Positions 51,756 through 60,382 of a DNA stretch of 64,000 bases are shown piece by piece. A program made the translations under genes and the position numbers. Position 1 is the first letter of the stretch; every line of letters begins with the position of its first letter. A model generated the notes under the pieces. That model saw only the letters and a list, made by a program, of their open reading frames with translations. It did not search any database and was not told the DNA's origin. This DNA is from Arthrobacter gandavensis (GTDB taxonomy: Bacteria; Actinomycetota; Actinomycetes; Actinomycetales; Micrococcaceae), in the NCBI RefSeq assembly GCF_015355785.1, contig NZ_JADKYW010000002.1:186001-250000 (forward strand). The letters run 5' to 3'.

Positions 51756-52115
51756 ATGACCGTCATTGTCGCCCGCACCAGCACTCCCGAGGGCGAAGCT
51801 GCACTTGCCGCCTCGATCGAAGAAGCCCGGCGCCGCCAGGAAGATCTGCTGGTTTTCAACCTCGAGGGCGCGCAGATCGACCCCGAAGGCACCGACCTCG
51901 ACGGCGTTCCCGTCACCTACCGGGTGCCGGATGCCCGCAGCCACGACGCCGTGGGCGATCTCCTCGACGCCGCCGAAGAGGTGGGCGCCTCAGCCGTGGT
52001 GATCGGCGTCAGGCACCGCAGCAAGGTGGGTAAGTTCCTGCTCGGCAGCGCCGCGCAGCAGATCCTGCTCGAGGCCAGTGCCCCGGTGATCGCGGTCAAG
52101 TCGCGGAGCGTGTAG
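51756..52115 (+). CDS. Universal stress protein family protein
   Basis: 119 residues from ATG 51756 (CGGAGAA upstream); the frame is open from 51678. Fold elements MTVIVARTSTPEGEAALAAS, LLDAAEEVGASAVVIGVRH and the nucleotide-binding end SKVGKFLLGSAAQQILLEASAPVIAV. The G-2x-G-9x-G(S/T) motif is present (GKFLLGSAAQQILLEAS). Shorter than typical UspA proteins because the middle is reduced. Confidence 0.83.
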   Translation: MTVIVARTSTPEGEAALAASIEEARRRQEDLLVFNLEGAQIDPEGTDLDGVPVTYRVPDARSHDAVGDLLDAAEEVGASAVVIGVRHRSKVGKFLLGSAAQQILLEASAPVIAVKSRSV

Positions 52116-52160
52116 GGAGCGGGCGCCAAGGGGCGGAACACCGGGTGCAGCCACGGAGCA

Positions 52161-52619
52161 CTAGCGTCCGGCTCCTGACCCGGCGACAAGGAATTCGTTC
52201 CGGGTTTCGATGAGGTTTTGCAGGTAGCGCGCCAGCACGAGTTTCTCCACCAGCCGGCCGAGTGGCCCGAAGGGCGCCTCGAACTCGATGCGGTCCACCA
52301 TGATGGTGTCCGCCGCGTCTTCGCTGAACTCGTGGACGTGCCGGAACCGCCGGAACGGCCCCTTGACCTGCTCATCGACGAAGCGGTTGGGGACTTCCAT
52401 TGCGGTGATCCGGCTCGTCATCCTGAGCGGCACGCCGAAGTGCCAGGCCCGCCACGTGACGTCCTCGCCTAGGGAAATCAGTCCCGTAGTCACACCTGCG
52501 ACCGCCTCTTCGCGGGAGCGCGCCATCGAGTCTTTGTGGGCGTCGATGCTCCGCGCACGGTCGAACAGTTCAGCCCTGGGCATGGCGGTGCGCGTGATGC
52601 ACTCGAAGGAAACGGTCAT
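52161..52619 (-). CDS. SRPBCC-family protein
   Basis: 152 residues. FECITRTAMPRAELFDRARSID, VTWRAWHFGVPLRMTSRITAME, RFVDEQVKGPFRRFRHVHEFSE and IEFEAPFGPLGRLVEKLVLARYL are the usual parts of cyclase/dehydrase-like SRPBCC proteins. The ligand is unknown. Single-gene unit. Confidence 0.83.
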   Translation of the reverse strand: MTVSFECITRTAMPRAELFDRARSIDAHKDSMARSREEAVAGVTTGLISLGEDVTWRAWHFGVPLRMTSRITAMEVPNRFVDEQVKGPFRRFRHVHEFSEDAADTIMVDRIEFEAPFGPLGRLVEKLVLARYLQNLIETRNEFLVAGSGAGR

Positions 52620-52664
52620 CTACTGAGTATGACCGTGCTGCTGGGCATCCTTGCGGAACCGGTA

Positions 52665-52862
52665 TCAGCCGAGGCTCTCGAAAATCATGGTCGCCTGAAT
52701 GCGGTCTCCGCCAAAGCCGTGTGCCAGCAGTTCCAGGCCACCGCACCGGCAGGCAAAAGTGCCAAGACCCGGAGGCCACTGTCGCGGCCTTGCCGTGACA
52801 GTCAGCGTGCCCTCATGCGCCTGGACAATGCTCTTGACGATCGCCAGTCCCAGGCGCGCCCA
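52665..52862 (-). pseudogene. C-terminal remnant of a sensor histidine kinase
   Basis: Reading the minus strand from 52862 gives RLGLAIVKSIVQAHEGTLTV then TARP, the G2 box of HATPase_c domains, followed by degraded sequence to a TGA at 52665-52667. No start codon, H-box, N-box or G1 box is present, and a stop lies just upstream in frame. The remnant explains most of the 346-bp gap between the SRPBCC gene and the operon at 52966. Confidence 0.65.
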
Positions 52863-52896
52863 GGACCGCGGTCACGGAACAAATTACTTCGTGATT

Positions 52897-52917
52897 AATA
52901 TCAAGCAGCATGATATT
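52897..52917. promoter_or_regulatory. Inverted repeat in the promoter region of the amino-acid-type ABC operon
   Basis: Perfect arms AATATCA and TGATATT with a 7-bp centre (AGCAGCA), 49 bp before the binding-protein start. AT-rich and 21 bp long, it looks like an operator for a dimeric regulator. The distant MarR gene at the other end of the operon (61663) is one candidate. Confidence 0.55.
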
Positions 52918-52965
52918 CTCCTCGAAAGTTTGATCCGTGATGCAGCTCACACTCAGGAGATCGCC

Positions 52966-53904
52966 ATGAAGCTCAACCGTTTCAGCACCGTCGCCGTTGC
53001 CGGCGCTGTCCTCCTCGCACTGACGTCCTGTTCGGCGTCGGACAGCGAGGCGGAACCCGCGGGCGGCCAGGGAAGCCAGGCCGCGTCCGGCGGGGTCAAC
53101 ACCGAAGCTCCGGTGTATGACCAGCTGCCGGAGGCCATCAAGTCCGCCGGGGTCATCAACATTGCCGGTGACACCCATCCGCCGTACCGCACGCTGGAGC
53201 AGAATGGGGACATCACCGGCATTGACCCGGACATCCAGGCAGCTCTGTCCGAACAGCTGGGCGTCCCGTTCGCCATCCAGACGGCCTCCGGCCTGGACGC
53301 CATGCTCACCGGAATGCTCTCCGGCCGCTACGACGCGTTCAATGGTCCGGTCCGCACCACGGCTGAACGGGAAGCCGACTTCGATGCCGTCGTCTGGATG
53401 ACCACCCGCACTTCCTACCTCTACCTCGCGGAGCGGAAGGATGATCTCGGTGCCCCCGAGGATCTCTGCGGCGCCCGCGTAGCCGGCGTCACCGGATCAG
53501 TCACCGAGTCCCAGCTGGAGCGTTACACCGAATGGTGCGCTGAAAAGGGCCTTGAGGCGCCGGAGTTCGTCGGCCTCAAAGACACCAACTCCACCATCCT
53601 CGCCGTGCAGTCGGACCGCGCGGACTATGCCGGCACCACGCAGACCGCGGCACTCGACATCCAGGCGCAGGACGAGGGCACCTTCGAGTTCCTGGTGCAG
53701 AGCGACGAGCAGGGCGCCGGCGTTGACCAGCTGGCCATGTTCCTGCCGAAGAGCAACGAACTCGCTCCCGCCATGCTGGCCGCCTTCGAGGGCATCTTCG
53801 AGAACGGCGAATATGACCGGATCATGTCCGAGTGGAAGCTGGATGACGTCACGGTGGAAAGCCCCACACTGAACCCCATGACAGCTGGGAAATCAGGCAA
53901 ATGA
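52966..53904 (+). CDS. ABC transporter substrate-binding lipoprotein (family 3)
   Basis: 312 residues from ATG 52966 with AGGAGA upstream. Lipoprotein signal ending LTSC; mature SBP_bac_3 domain with INIAGDTHPPYRTLEQNGDI, TGIDPDIQAALSEQLGVPF, DAMLTGMLSGRYDAFNG and LPKSNELAPAMLAAFEGIFENG. Family binds polar amino acids or related anions. First gene of a long operon, so the ligand probably feeds the CoA-linked enzymes downstream. Confidence 0.9.
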   Translation: MKLNRFSTVAVAGAVLLALTSCSASDSEAEPAGGQGSQAASGGVNTEAPVYDQLPEAIKSAGVINIAGDTHPPYRTLEQNGDITGIDPDIQAALSEQLGVPFAIQTASGLDAMLTGMLSGRYDAFNGPVRTTAEREADFDAVVWMTTRTSYLYLAERKDDLGAPEDLCGARVAGVTGSVTESQLERYTEWCAEKGLEAPEFVGLKDTNSTILAVQSDRADYAGTTQTAALDIQAQDEGTFEFLVQSDEQGAGVDQLAMFLPKSNELAPAMLAAFEGIFENGEYDRIMSEWKLDDVTVESPTLNPMTAGKSGK

Positions 53905-54857
53905 GCATAACGGACACCCCCACGTCCTCCGGACCCGCAGTACGCGCCAACGCCGTGGACGTGGCCCAGGCCCGTCCACGGATTAGGCCGCTGCGGATTC
54001 TGGGCACCGCATTGCTGCTGCTGATAGCCGGCGGCATCCTCTACTTCCTCATCTCCAACAAGCGCTTCGAATGGCCCGTCGTCGCCGAGTACCTCTTCGC
54101 ACCCAGCGTGCTCCTCGGCCTGATGACCAGCGTCCTGCTCATGGTGGTCACCATGGTGCTCGGCACCATCCTGGGAACCGTGCTCGCCGCGGGCCAGCTG
54201 AGCGACTACTGGCCCGTGCGCGTGGCGTGCATGGCCTTTGTGGGCTTCTTCCGGGGAGTCCCGCCGCTGGTCCAGCTGATTTTCTGGTTCAACCTGGCGT
54301 ACCTGGTCCCCCGCATCGCCGTCGGTGTGCCGTTCGGTCCGGAGTTCTTCAGCTGGTCCACCAATGACCTCATCACCCCGCTGACGGCCGCCATCATCGG
54401 CCTCTCACTGCATGAGGCCGCGTACATGGCGGAGATCATCCGCGCCGGCATCCTGTCCGTGGACCAGGGACAGCACGACGCCGCGTCCGCCATGGGCTTC
54501 AGCCGCTGGCACTCCTTCACCCGGATTGTGATGCCGCAGGCCATGCGCGTGATCATTCCGCCCACCGGCTCCCAGATCATCGCGACCCTGAAGGGCACAT
54601 CGCTGGTGAGCGTGATTGCCATGGGAGACCTGCTGCACGCCGTCCAGGTCATCTACAACCGCACCTATGACGTGGTTCCCATGCTGGTCGTGGCGGTGAT
54701 CTGGTACCTCGTGGCCGTCACCATCCTGACGTTCTTCCAGCGCCGCGTGGAGGAGTACTACGGGCGCGGTGCCACCCGCTCCGCGCCCAAGGCAACCACC
54801 AGTTCCAAGCCCGACGCCGGTACCACCGCCGCGGTCCGGACCCAGGAGAACCAATAA
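53901..54857 (+). CDS. Amino-acid-type ABC transporter permease (HisM/GlnP type)
   Basis: 318 residues, ATGA overlap with the binding-protein gene. About five helices, with MAFVGFFRGVPPLVQLIFWF, GLSLHEAAYMAEIIRAGILSVDQGQHDAASAMG and PTGSQIIATLKGTSLVSVIAMGDLL, the signatures of polar amino acid permeases. Tail is Ala/Thr/Lys-rich. Likely a homodimer, since only one permease gene is present. Confidence 0.92.
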   Translation: MSITDTPTSSGPAVRANAVDVAQARPRIRPLRILGTALLLLIAGGILYFLISNKRFEWPVVAEYLFAPSVLLGLMTSVLLMVVTMVLGTILGTVLAAGQLSDYWPVRVACMAFVGFFRGVPPLVQLIFWFNLAYLVPRIAVGVPFGPEFFSWSTNDLITPLTAAIIGLSLHEAAYMAEIIRAGILSVDQGQHDAASAMGFSRWHSFTRIVMPQAMRVIIPPTGSQIIATLKGTSLVSVIAMGDLLHAVQVIYNRTYDVVPMLVVAVIWYLVAVTILTFFQRRVEEYYGRGATRSAPKATTSSKPDAGTTAAVRTQENQ

Positions 54858-55684
54858 TGAACACCGCACAGATCCCGGCCGGGGCCGCGGGCACCGCCAC
54901 GGCAACCCGCCCCGTCCTGGAGGTAGTGGGCCTGCGCAAGCGCTTCGGGGACCACACCGCTCTGGACGGCATTGACCTGACCGTTAACGAGGGCGAGGTC
55001 GTCGCCATCCTCGGCCCCTCGGGTTCCGGCAAGTCGACCCTGGTCCGGTGCCTGGACCAGCTTGAAACCATCGACGGCGGAGCCATGTACCTGGACGGGG
55101 AACTGCTCGGCTTCGAACAGGGAAAAGTTCTGCGTCCGCTGACGGACGCCGGTGTCCGGGCCCAGCGCCGCCGCATGAGCATGGTGTTCCAGCAGTTCAA
55201 CCTGTTCCCGCACTGGACCGTGCTGCGCAACGTCACCGAGGCGCCCGTCGCCGTCCACGGCGTTGCACCCGCGGACGCCAAGGCGAAAGCCCTGGACCTG
55301 CTGGAGAAGGTGGGCCTTTCGGACAAGGCGTCCGCGTACCCGCGGCAGCTTTCCGGCGGCCAGCAGCAGCGCGTCGCCATTGCCCGTGCGGTCGCCGTCG
55401 AGCCCCGTGTGCTGCTCTTCGACGAACCCACCAGCGCCCTGGACCCGGAACTGATCGACGAAGTACTGCAGACCATGCAGGCCCTCGCCGCCTCGGGACG
55501 CACCATGGTGGTGGTCACGCATGAAATGGAGTTCGCCCGCGAAGTCGCGGACCGCTGCGTGTTCATGGCGGACGGCAAGGTGGTCGAAGACCAGCCGGCC
55601 GAGGCGTTCTTCCGCAACCCGCAGACGAACCGGCTGCGCTCCTTCCTCGCCCGCTCGATGCGCAGGAACGACGAGCAGCAGTGA
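54857..55684 (+). CDS. Amino-acid-type ABC transporter ATP-binding protein
   Basis: 275 residues. Walker A LGPSGSGKSTLVRCL, Q-loop MVFQQFNLFPHWTVLRN, signature [16 protein letters not shown], Walker [16 protein letters not shown] and switch VVTHEMEFAREVADRC. GlnQ/HisP type. Start shares one base with the permease stop; its TGA overlaps the next GTG (GTGA). Confidence 0.93.
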   Translation: MNTAQIPAGAAGTATATRPVLEVVGLRKRFGDHTALDGIDLTVNEGEVVAILGPSGSGKSTLVRCLDQLETIDGGAMYLDGELLGFEQGKVLRPLTDAGVRAQRRRMSMVFQQFNLFPHWTVLRNVTEAPVAVHGVAPADAKAKALDLLEKVGLSDKASAYPRQLSGGQQQRVAIARAVAVEPRVLLFDEPTSALDPELIDEVLQTMQALAASGRTMVVVTHEMEFAREVADRCVFMADGKVVEDQPAEAFFRNPQTNRLRSFLARSMRRNDEQQ

Positions 55685-56826
55685 CAGCTACTACCCTGAT
55701 GGCCACCGGGGACCTGGTCCTGGAGCGCGACGACGCCACGTCCCTCTTCAGCGCCGCCGCCCCCGTGCTGGCCGAAGCGGATCTCGTCATCGGCCACCTC
55801 GAAGTCCCGCACACCACGTCCACTGCCACGGCCTCCTCGGACGTGCCCGCGCTGCCGGCCCCGCCGTCGGCCCTCGACGCCGTAGCGGCTGCCGGGTTCG
55901 ACGTCCTCACCCTGGCCGGGAACCACGTTTACGACTTCGGCGCGGAAGGAATCGAGGACACCCGGCGGCACTGCCGCGAGCGCGGCCTGGCCACCACCGG
56001 CGCGGGACGCAACCTCGCAGAGGCCTGGGAACCGGCGGTTGTTGAACACGGCGGCCGGCAGGTCATCGTGCTCAGCGTCAACTGCGTGGGACCCAAGGAG
56101 TCCTGGGCCGGCAGCTCGAAGGCTGGCTGCGCCTGGGTTGAGGTCGTCACGCACTACGAGCCGCGGGGCGCCAATCCCGGCGGTCCGCCGCGCATCTACA
56201 CGTTCGCCGAACCGCGGTCCCTGGCCGCTTTCACCGACCAGGTGGCGAGCCATGCGCGGCAGGGTGCCGCCGTCGTCGTCGCCCTGCACCAGGGGCTGGT
56301 GCACCAGCCGGTGGAGATCGCGCAGTACCAGTACCAGGTTGCCTATGCAGCCATCGACGCCGGAGCTGTGGCGGTGCTCGCCCACCACGCCCACATCCTC
56401 AAGGGTGTGGAGGCCTACCGTGGCCGCCCGATCTTCCACGGACTCGGCAACTTCGCCACCGTGACGCGGGCACTGGGCGGCGCACCGGATGATTCGCCCG
56501 AGCGCCGGGCCTGGGCCCGCGCAAGAACCCGGCTGTTCGGCTTCCAGCCGGACCCCGCGATGCCGGAGTACCCGTTCCATCCGGAGAGCCGGAACACCCT
56601 GATCGCCGTGCTCACCCTCGGCGCGGACGGCAGCGTTGCAGCGGAAGTTATTCCCTGCTGGATCGACGACGACGCCCGTCCGGTCCCGCTGACCCGCGCC
56701 AATGGCGGGGACCAGGTGGGCGACTACTTACAGCGCATTACCCGGGAAGCCGGCCTGGACACCGTCCTGGACTGGGCAGGAGACCGGCTGACCGTTCATT
56801 TGAAGGAGACACCCCATGAGCATTGA
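55681..56826 (+). CDS. CapA-family metallophosphatase-like protein
   Basis: 381 residues, GTG start overlapping the ATPase stop. Calcineurin-like fold of the poly-gamma-glutamate CapA group: ATGDLVLERDDATSLF, VIGHLEVPHT, LAGNHVYDFGAEGIEDT, VVALHQGLVH, and the second metal motif LAHHAHILKGVEAYRGRPIF then HGLGNF. No signal peptide, so it acts in the cytoplasm, unlike true CapA. It may hydrolyse a phospho- or amide-containing substrate imported by the preceding transporter; that is inference. Confidence 0.83.
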   Translation: MTATTLMATGDLVLERDDATSLFSAAAPVLAEADLVIGHLEVPHTTSTATASSDVPALPAPPSALDAVAAAGFDVLTLAGNHVYDFGAEGIEDTRRHCRERGLATTGAGRNLAEAWEPAVVEHGGRQVIVLSVNCVGPKESWAGSSKAGCAWVEVVTHYEPRGANPGGPPRIYTFAEPRSLAAFTDQVASHARQGAAVVVALHQGLVHQPVEIAQYQYQVAYAAIDAGAVAVLAHHAHILKGVEAYRGRPIFHGLGNFATVTRALGGAPDDSPERRAWARARTRLFGFQPDPAMPEYPFHPESRNTLIAVLTLGADGSVAAEVIPCWIDDDARPVPLTRANGGDQVGDYLQRITREAGLDTVLDWAGDRLTVHLKETPHEH

Positions 56827-58057
56827 GACCAAGCCCCTGGCGGGCAAGACAGTCATCGACCTGACGACGGCGCTGGCAGGCCCTTATGCGACCCTGCTGC
56901 TGGCGGGGCTCGGGGCCCGGGTCATCAAGGTGGAGAACCCCACCCGCGGCGGGGACTCCTCGCGCAACAACTCCCCCTACGTCACCTCCCAGGGCCTGAA
57001 CGTGCGGCGGACGTCGGAGGATGACATGTCCGTCTCCATGATGCTCCGCGGCCGCGGCAAGGAATCCGTGACGCTGAACCTGAAGCACCCGGAGAGCAAG
57101 CAGGTGCTGTTCGACCTCATTGCCGAAGCGGACATTGTGGTGGAGAACTACAGTGCCGGCGTCACCAAGCGCCTCGGCATCGACTACGCGAGCGTGAAAC
57201 ACCTCAACGACAAACTCGTCTACACCTCCATCAGCGGTTTCGGCGCCGGCACGGAGAACGGGGACCGGAAGGCGATGGACACCATCGTCCAAGCACTCAG
57301 CGGCGTCATGATGACCGCCGGTGAACCCGGCCAGCCGCCGGTGCGCTTCGGCCTGCCGATTGGCGACCTGTCCGCTCCGCTCTTCGCGGTCATCGGCACC
57401 CTGAGTGCCCTGCTCCAGGCCGAGCACACCGGCCAGGGGCAGCACGTGGACGTGTCGATGCTCGGGGCACTGACCTCGATGGTGGCCTGCGAGCCCTTCG
57501 ATGCCCTGGAATCCGTAGGCTTCCCGCTGCGCACCGGCGCCTACGTTCCCCGCCTGGCGCCGTTCGGCACGTTCCGCGCGGCCGACGGATACTTTGCGAT
57601 CTGCGCCCCCACGGACCAGTTCGCGGCAGGCGTCCTTCGCGCCATCGAGCGTCCCGACCTGCTGGACTCCGAGGACTTCGGTACCCGCGACGCCCGCGTC
57701 TTCAACGCCGACCGGCTCCACGGGCTGATTGCCGGGTGGGCCGCCGAGAAACCCCTGGACGAGGTACTGGAAGCACTCACGTCCAACGGCGCTCCCGCGG
57801 CACCGGTCCGCACCACGGCCGAGGCGGTGCGGGATCCGCTGGTGCTGTCCCGCGGCGAAGTGGTGCCGCTGTCCCACCCCAAGTTCGGGCACTTTGACGG
57901 TCTCTTCGGCTCGGGGCTGCCCATGGTCCTGTCCGGCAGCCGCACCACCCTGGACGCGCCGGCCCCGTACCTGGGCGAGCACACGGACGTGGTCCTGAAG
58001 GCCCTGGGCTATGACTCCGACCGGATCGAGAACCTCCGCACCGCGGGTGTGTTGTGA
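56816..58057 (+). CDS. CaiB/BaiF family CoA-transferase
   Basis: 413 residues, ATG 56816 with AAGGAG upstream, 11-bp overlap with CapA. Class III CoA-transferase features are LTTALAGPYATLLLAGLGAR, VIKVENPTRGGDSSR, YTSISGFGAGTENGDRKAMD with the catalytic Asp, and GQHVDVSMLGALTSM. It would move CoA between carboxylic acids, here probably activating a hydroxy- or amino-acid-derived acid for the two following proteins. Confidence 0.9.
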   Translation: MSIETKPLAGKTVIDLTTALAGPYATLLLAGLGARVIKVENPTRGGDSSRNNSPYVTSQGLNVRRTSEDDMSVSMMLRGRGKESVTLNLKHPESKQVLFDLIAEADIVVENYSAGVTKRLGIDYASVKHLNDKLVYTSISGFGAGTENGDRKAMDTIVQALSGVMMTAGEPGQPPVRFGLPIGDLSAPLFAVIGTLSALLQAEHTGQGQHVDVSMLGALTSMVACEPFDALESVGFPLRTGAYVPRLAPFGTFRAADGYFAICAPTDQFAAGVLRAIERPDLLDSEDFGTRDARVFNADRLHGLIAGWAAEKPLDEVLEALTSNGAPAAPVRTTAEAVRDPLVLSRGEVVPLSHPKFGHFDGLFGSGLPMVLSGSRTTLDAPAPYLGEHTDVVLKALGYDSDRIENLRTAGVL

Positions 58058-59112
58058 CTGATCCCGCACCTCGGATCGGGATCATCGGCGCGGATGCGCC
58101 CCGGCAGATTCTCCTGGCCGCGGGGGCGACGCCGGTGCGGCTGTTCGGTGCCTGGTCCGGGGACATCTCGCGGGAAGCGGCTGAGCTCCTGGGGGCGGCC
58201 GACGCCGTTGCCGCCCGGGTGCTGGACGGCGTCCTGTCCGGGCTCCATGACGGCCTCGCCGGGCTGGTGGTCTGCAATGACTCCGCAGCGAACCTGCGGG
58301 CCTACTACGTGCTGCGGCTGCTGGCCGAACGCGGGCGCATCCCGTACCCGGTCCAGTTGCTGGATACGCCCCGCGGCGGCGGCCCGCATGTGAACCTCTT
58401 CGTCGCGCGGCAGTATGAGCGGCTGGCCGGGTTCGTGTCAGCGTGCACCGGGCAAGTGCTCGACGCCGATACCTTGGCTGCCGCCGCTGGCCGGGAGAAC
58501 TCGCTGGGTGAGGCCCTCGAGCGGGTGCGGGAGCGGCGGGTGGCAGGAACCCTTTCCGGGAGCGCCGCCCTGCGGTGTTACGCGGCCGCCGTCCAGCTGC
58601 CGCCGGAGCAGGCACTGGCTGCCATCGAGGCGATCCAGCAGGCTGACGCCCCGGGGACCACACTGCCGGTGTTTCTGACCGGCAGCTCGCACCCGGACAC
58701 CACCGTCTATGAGGCGCTCGAGCAGGCCGGCATTGGAGTCGTGGGAGAAGACCACGACGCCGGAGACGCCGCCTGGATCGGGCAGACCGTGGACGCCGTT
58801 TCGCCCGGCGAAGCTTTCCGCGCCCTGGCCGAGCTGCACGCCCAGCGTCCGCCGTCGGCGTCGCGCTCCCTGACCTCCGAACGCACCGAACACCTGCTGA
58901 CCGAAGTCCGCCGGACGGGCGCCGCCGGAGTGGTGGCCCTGGTCCGGGACCTCGACGACGGCCCGGTCTGGGACCTGCCCGCCCAGCGCGAGGCGCTGGC
59001 TGCCAGCGGAACCTGGCTGGCCGGCGTCGTCCGCGTTCCAGCCGACGGAGCCGCAGCTGCCGCCGCCGATCTCATTGCCAGCGTCCAGTTGTCCGGGGAG
59101 ATTGCCTCATGA
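58054..59112 (+). CDS. 2-hydroxyacyl-CoA dehydratase-like protein, subunit A
   Basis: 352 residues. GTG start overlapping the CaiB stop (GTGA). Fold segments IGIIGADAPRQILLAAGATP, FGAWSGDISREAAELLG, GLVVCNDSAANLRAYYVLR, TLPVFLTGSSHPDTTVYEAL and IGVVGEDHDAGDAAW follow the HgdB/FldC/BcrB pattern. One Cys aligns with the cluster-ligand region (VVCND, near residue 71). Others expected for a [4Fe-4S] cluster are not evident. Paired with the next gene. Confidence 0.78.
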   Translation: MTDPAPRIGIIGADAPRQILLAAGATPVRLFGAWSGDISREAAELLGAADAVAARVLDGVLSGLHDGLAGLVVCNDSAANLRAYYVLRLLAERGRIPYPVQLLDTPRGGGPHVNLFVARQYERLAGFVSACTGQVLDADTLAAAAGRENSLGEALERVRERRVAGTLSGSAALRCYAAAVQLPPEQALAAIEAIQQADAPGTTLPVFLTGSSHPDTTVYEALEQAGIGVVGEDHDAGDAAWIGQTVDAVSPGEAFRALAELHAQRPPSASRSLTSERTEHLLTEVRRTGAAGVVALVRDLDDGPVWDLPAQREALAASGTWLAGVVRVPADGAAAAAADLIASVQLSGEIAS

Positions 59113-60347
59113 CCGACCATCGACTCCGTTCAGCCGTGGCCGCTACGCGCTACCAGAAGGAATGGTTCCAGTCCGTGCGCCAGCGGGCCGCGGCAGGCGA
59201 ACCCATTGCGCTGTTGAACGCCGATGCCCCGCACGAAGTCTTCCGCGCCCTGGACATCCCCTACGTGGTGACGCAGTGGTGGTCCTCCATCATCGCGGCC
59301 AAGCGGGCCGGACCTGCGTCGATGGAGCGGCTGGCCGCCCGCGGGCTGCCCGACTTCAGCCAGCAGTACGATGCGATGCCGCTGGGTGAGCAGCTGCTCG
59401 ACGCCGAGGACCGCCCGTGGGGCGGTTTGCCGGCACCGCGGTTCGCCGTGGCCGAGCGCAGCGGGGACGTCACCGCCAAGATCTTCGAGCAGTGGGGCAG
59501 GCTCCCGGGCACGGAAACGTTCCTCCTCTCCCGTACGGGCGCTGACCCGCTGCCGGACCGGTGGTGGGAGCTGGTGCCGCACGACTGGGAGACGGCCTTC
59601 GGCTCGGACCGGCTGGACCTGCTGCAGGGTGAAATTGAGCAGCTGATCAGCTGGCTGGAAGAGCGTACTGGACGGACGCTGGACCGGGACCGGCTGGCGG
59701 AGATCATGGACCTGGGCAACCAGCAGGCCGAATGGAACCGCAAGACCCGGGACCTCATCGCTTCGGCGCCGTTCGCCCCCGTCCTGGTGAATGACACGAT
59801 GCCCGCCGTTATGGCACCGCAGTGGCAGCGCGGCACATCGTGGGCGGTGGACGCCGCTCGATCCTTGTATGAGGAAACGGCGCAGCGGGTGGCCGACGGC
59901 GTTGCCGTATGTCCCGGCGAAAAGCGGCGGCTGATGTGGGTGGGCCGCGGCCTGTGGTCCGATCTGGGCCTGTACACCCGGTTCCAGGAGGAATTCGGCG
60001 CGGTGTTCGTCTGGTCGATGTACCTGGCGATCGCCGCCGACGGGTACCTGCGCTACGGCGATGACCCGGTCCGGGCGCTGGCCGCCCGCTTCGTCGGAAT
60101 CACGGATCAGCTTTATGTGCCGCCGTGGTCTGCCCAGTGGTACGTGAAGGAGGCCCTGAGTCATCGCGTGGACGGGGTGGTGCATCTGGTGGCGGACGAT
60201 ACCCCCGGCAGCGGGTTCATTACCGAAGCCCTGGAAGCTGAGGGGATTCCCGTGCTGGAGATCCGAGCCAACAACGCCGACCAGCGGTCCAGCGACGCCG
60301 CCCGCATCCCCGAGCGGATGGCCGAGTTTATCCGCGACCGTGTCTGA
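59109..60347 (+). CDS. 2-hydroxyacyl-CoA dehydratase-like protein, subunit B
   Basis: 412 residues, ATGA overlap. HgdB/BcrC-type layout: IALLNADAPHEVFRALDIPYVVTQWWSSII broken here as ALDIPYVVTQWWSSII after AAGEPIALLNADAPHE, then RRLMWVGRGLW, GAVFVWSMYLAIAADGYLRYG, and SHRVDGVVHLVADDTPGSGF with GIPVLEIRANNADQR. In active family members these regions hold three cysteines that bind the cluster; here the only Cys is in AVCPGEK, so a normal radical dehydratase is unlikely. Possible new activity or CoA-binding role. Confidence 0.78.
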   Translation: MTDHRLRSAVAATRYQKEWFQSVRQRAAAGEPIALLNADAPHEVFRALDIPYVVTQWWSSIIAAKRAGPASMERLAARGLPDFSQQYDAMPLGEQLLDAEDRPWGGLPAPRFAVAERSGDVTAKIFEQWGRLPGTETFLLSRTGADPLPDRWWELVPHDWETAFGSDRLDLLQGEIEQLISWLEERTGRTLDRDRLAEIMDLGNQQAEWNRKTRDLIASAPFAPVLVNDTMPAVMAPQWQRGTSWAVDAARSLYEETAQRVADGVAVCPGEKRRLMWVGRGLWSDLGLYTRFQEEFGAVFVWSMYLAIAADGYLRYGDDPVRALAARFVGITDQLYVPPWSAQWYVKEALSHRVDGVVHLVADDTPGSGFITEALEAEGIPVLEIRANNADQRSSDAARIPERMAEFIRDRV

Positions 60348-60382
60348 TTCCTGCTGCTCCCGCTGCCCGGCCCGGCCCTGCC

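Noticed and set aside
54718-56580. 620-codon open frame on the minus strand
   Set aside because: Antisense to the ABC ATPase and CapA genes, which have clear catalytic motifs.
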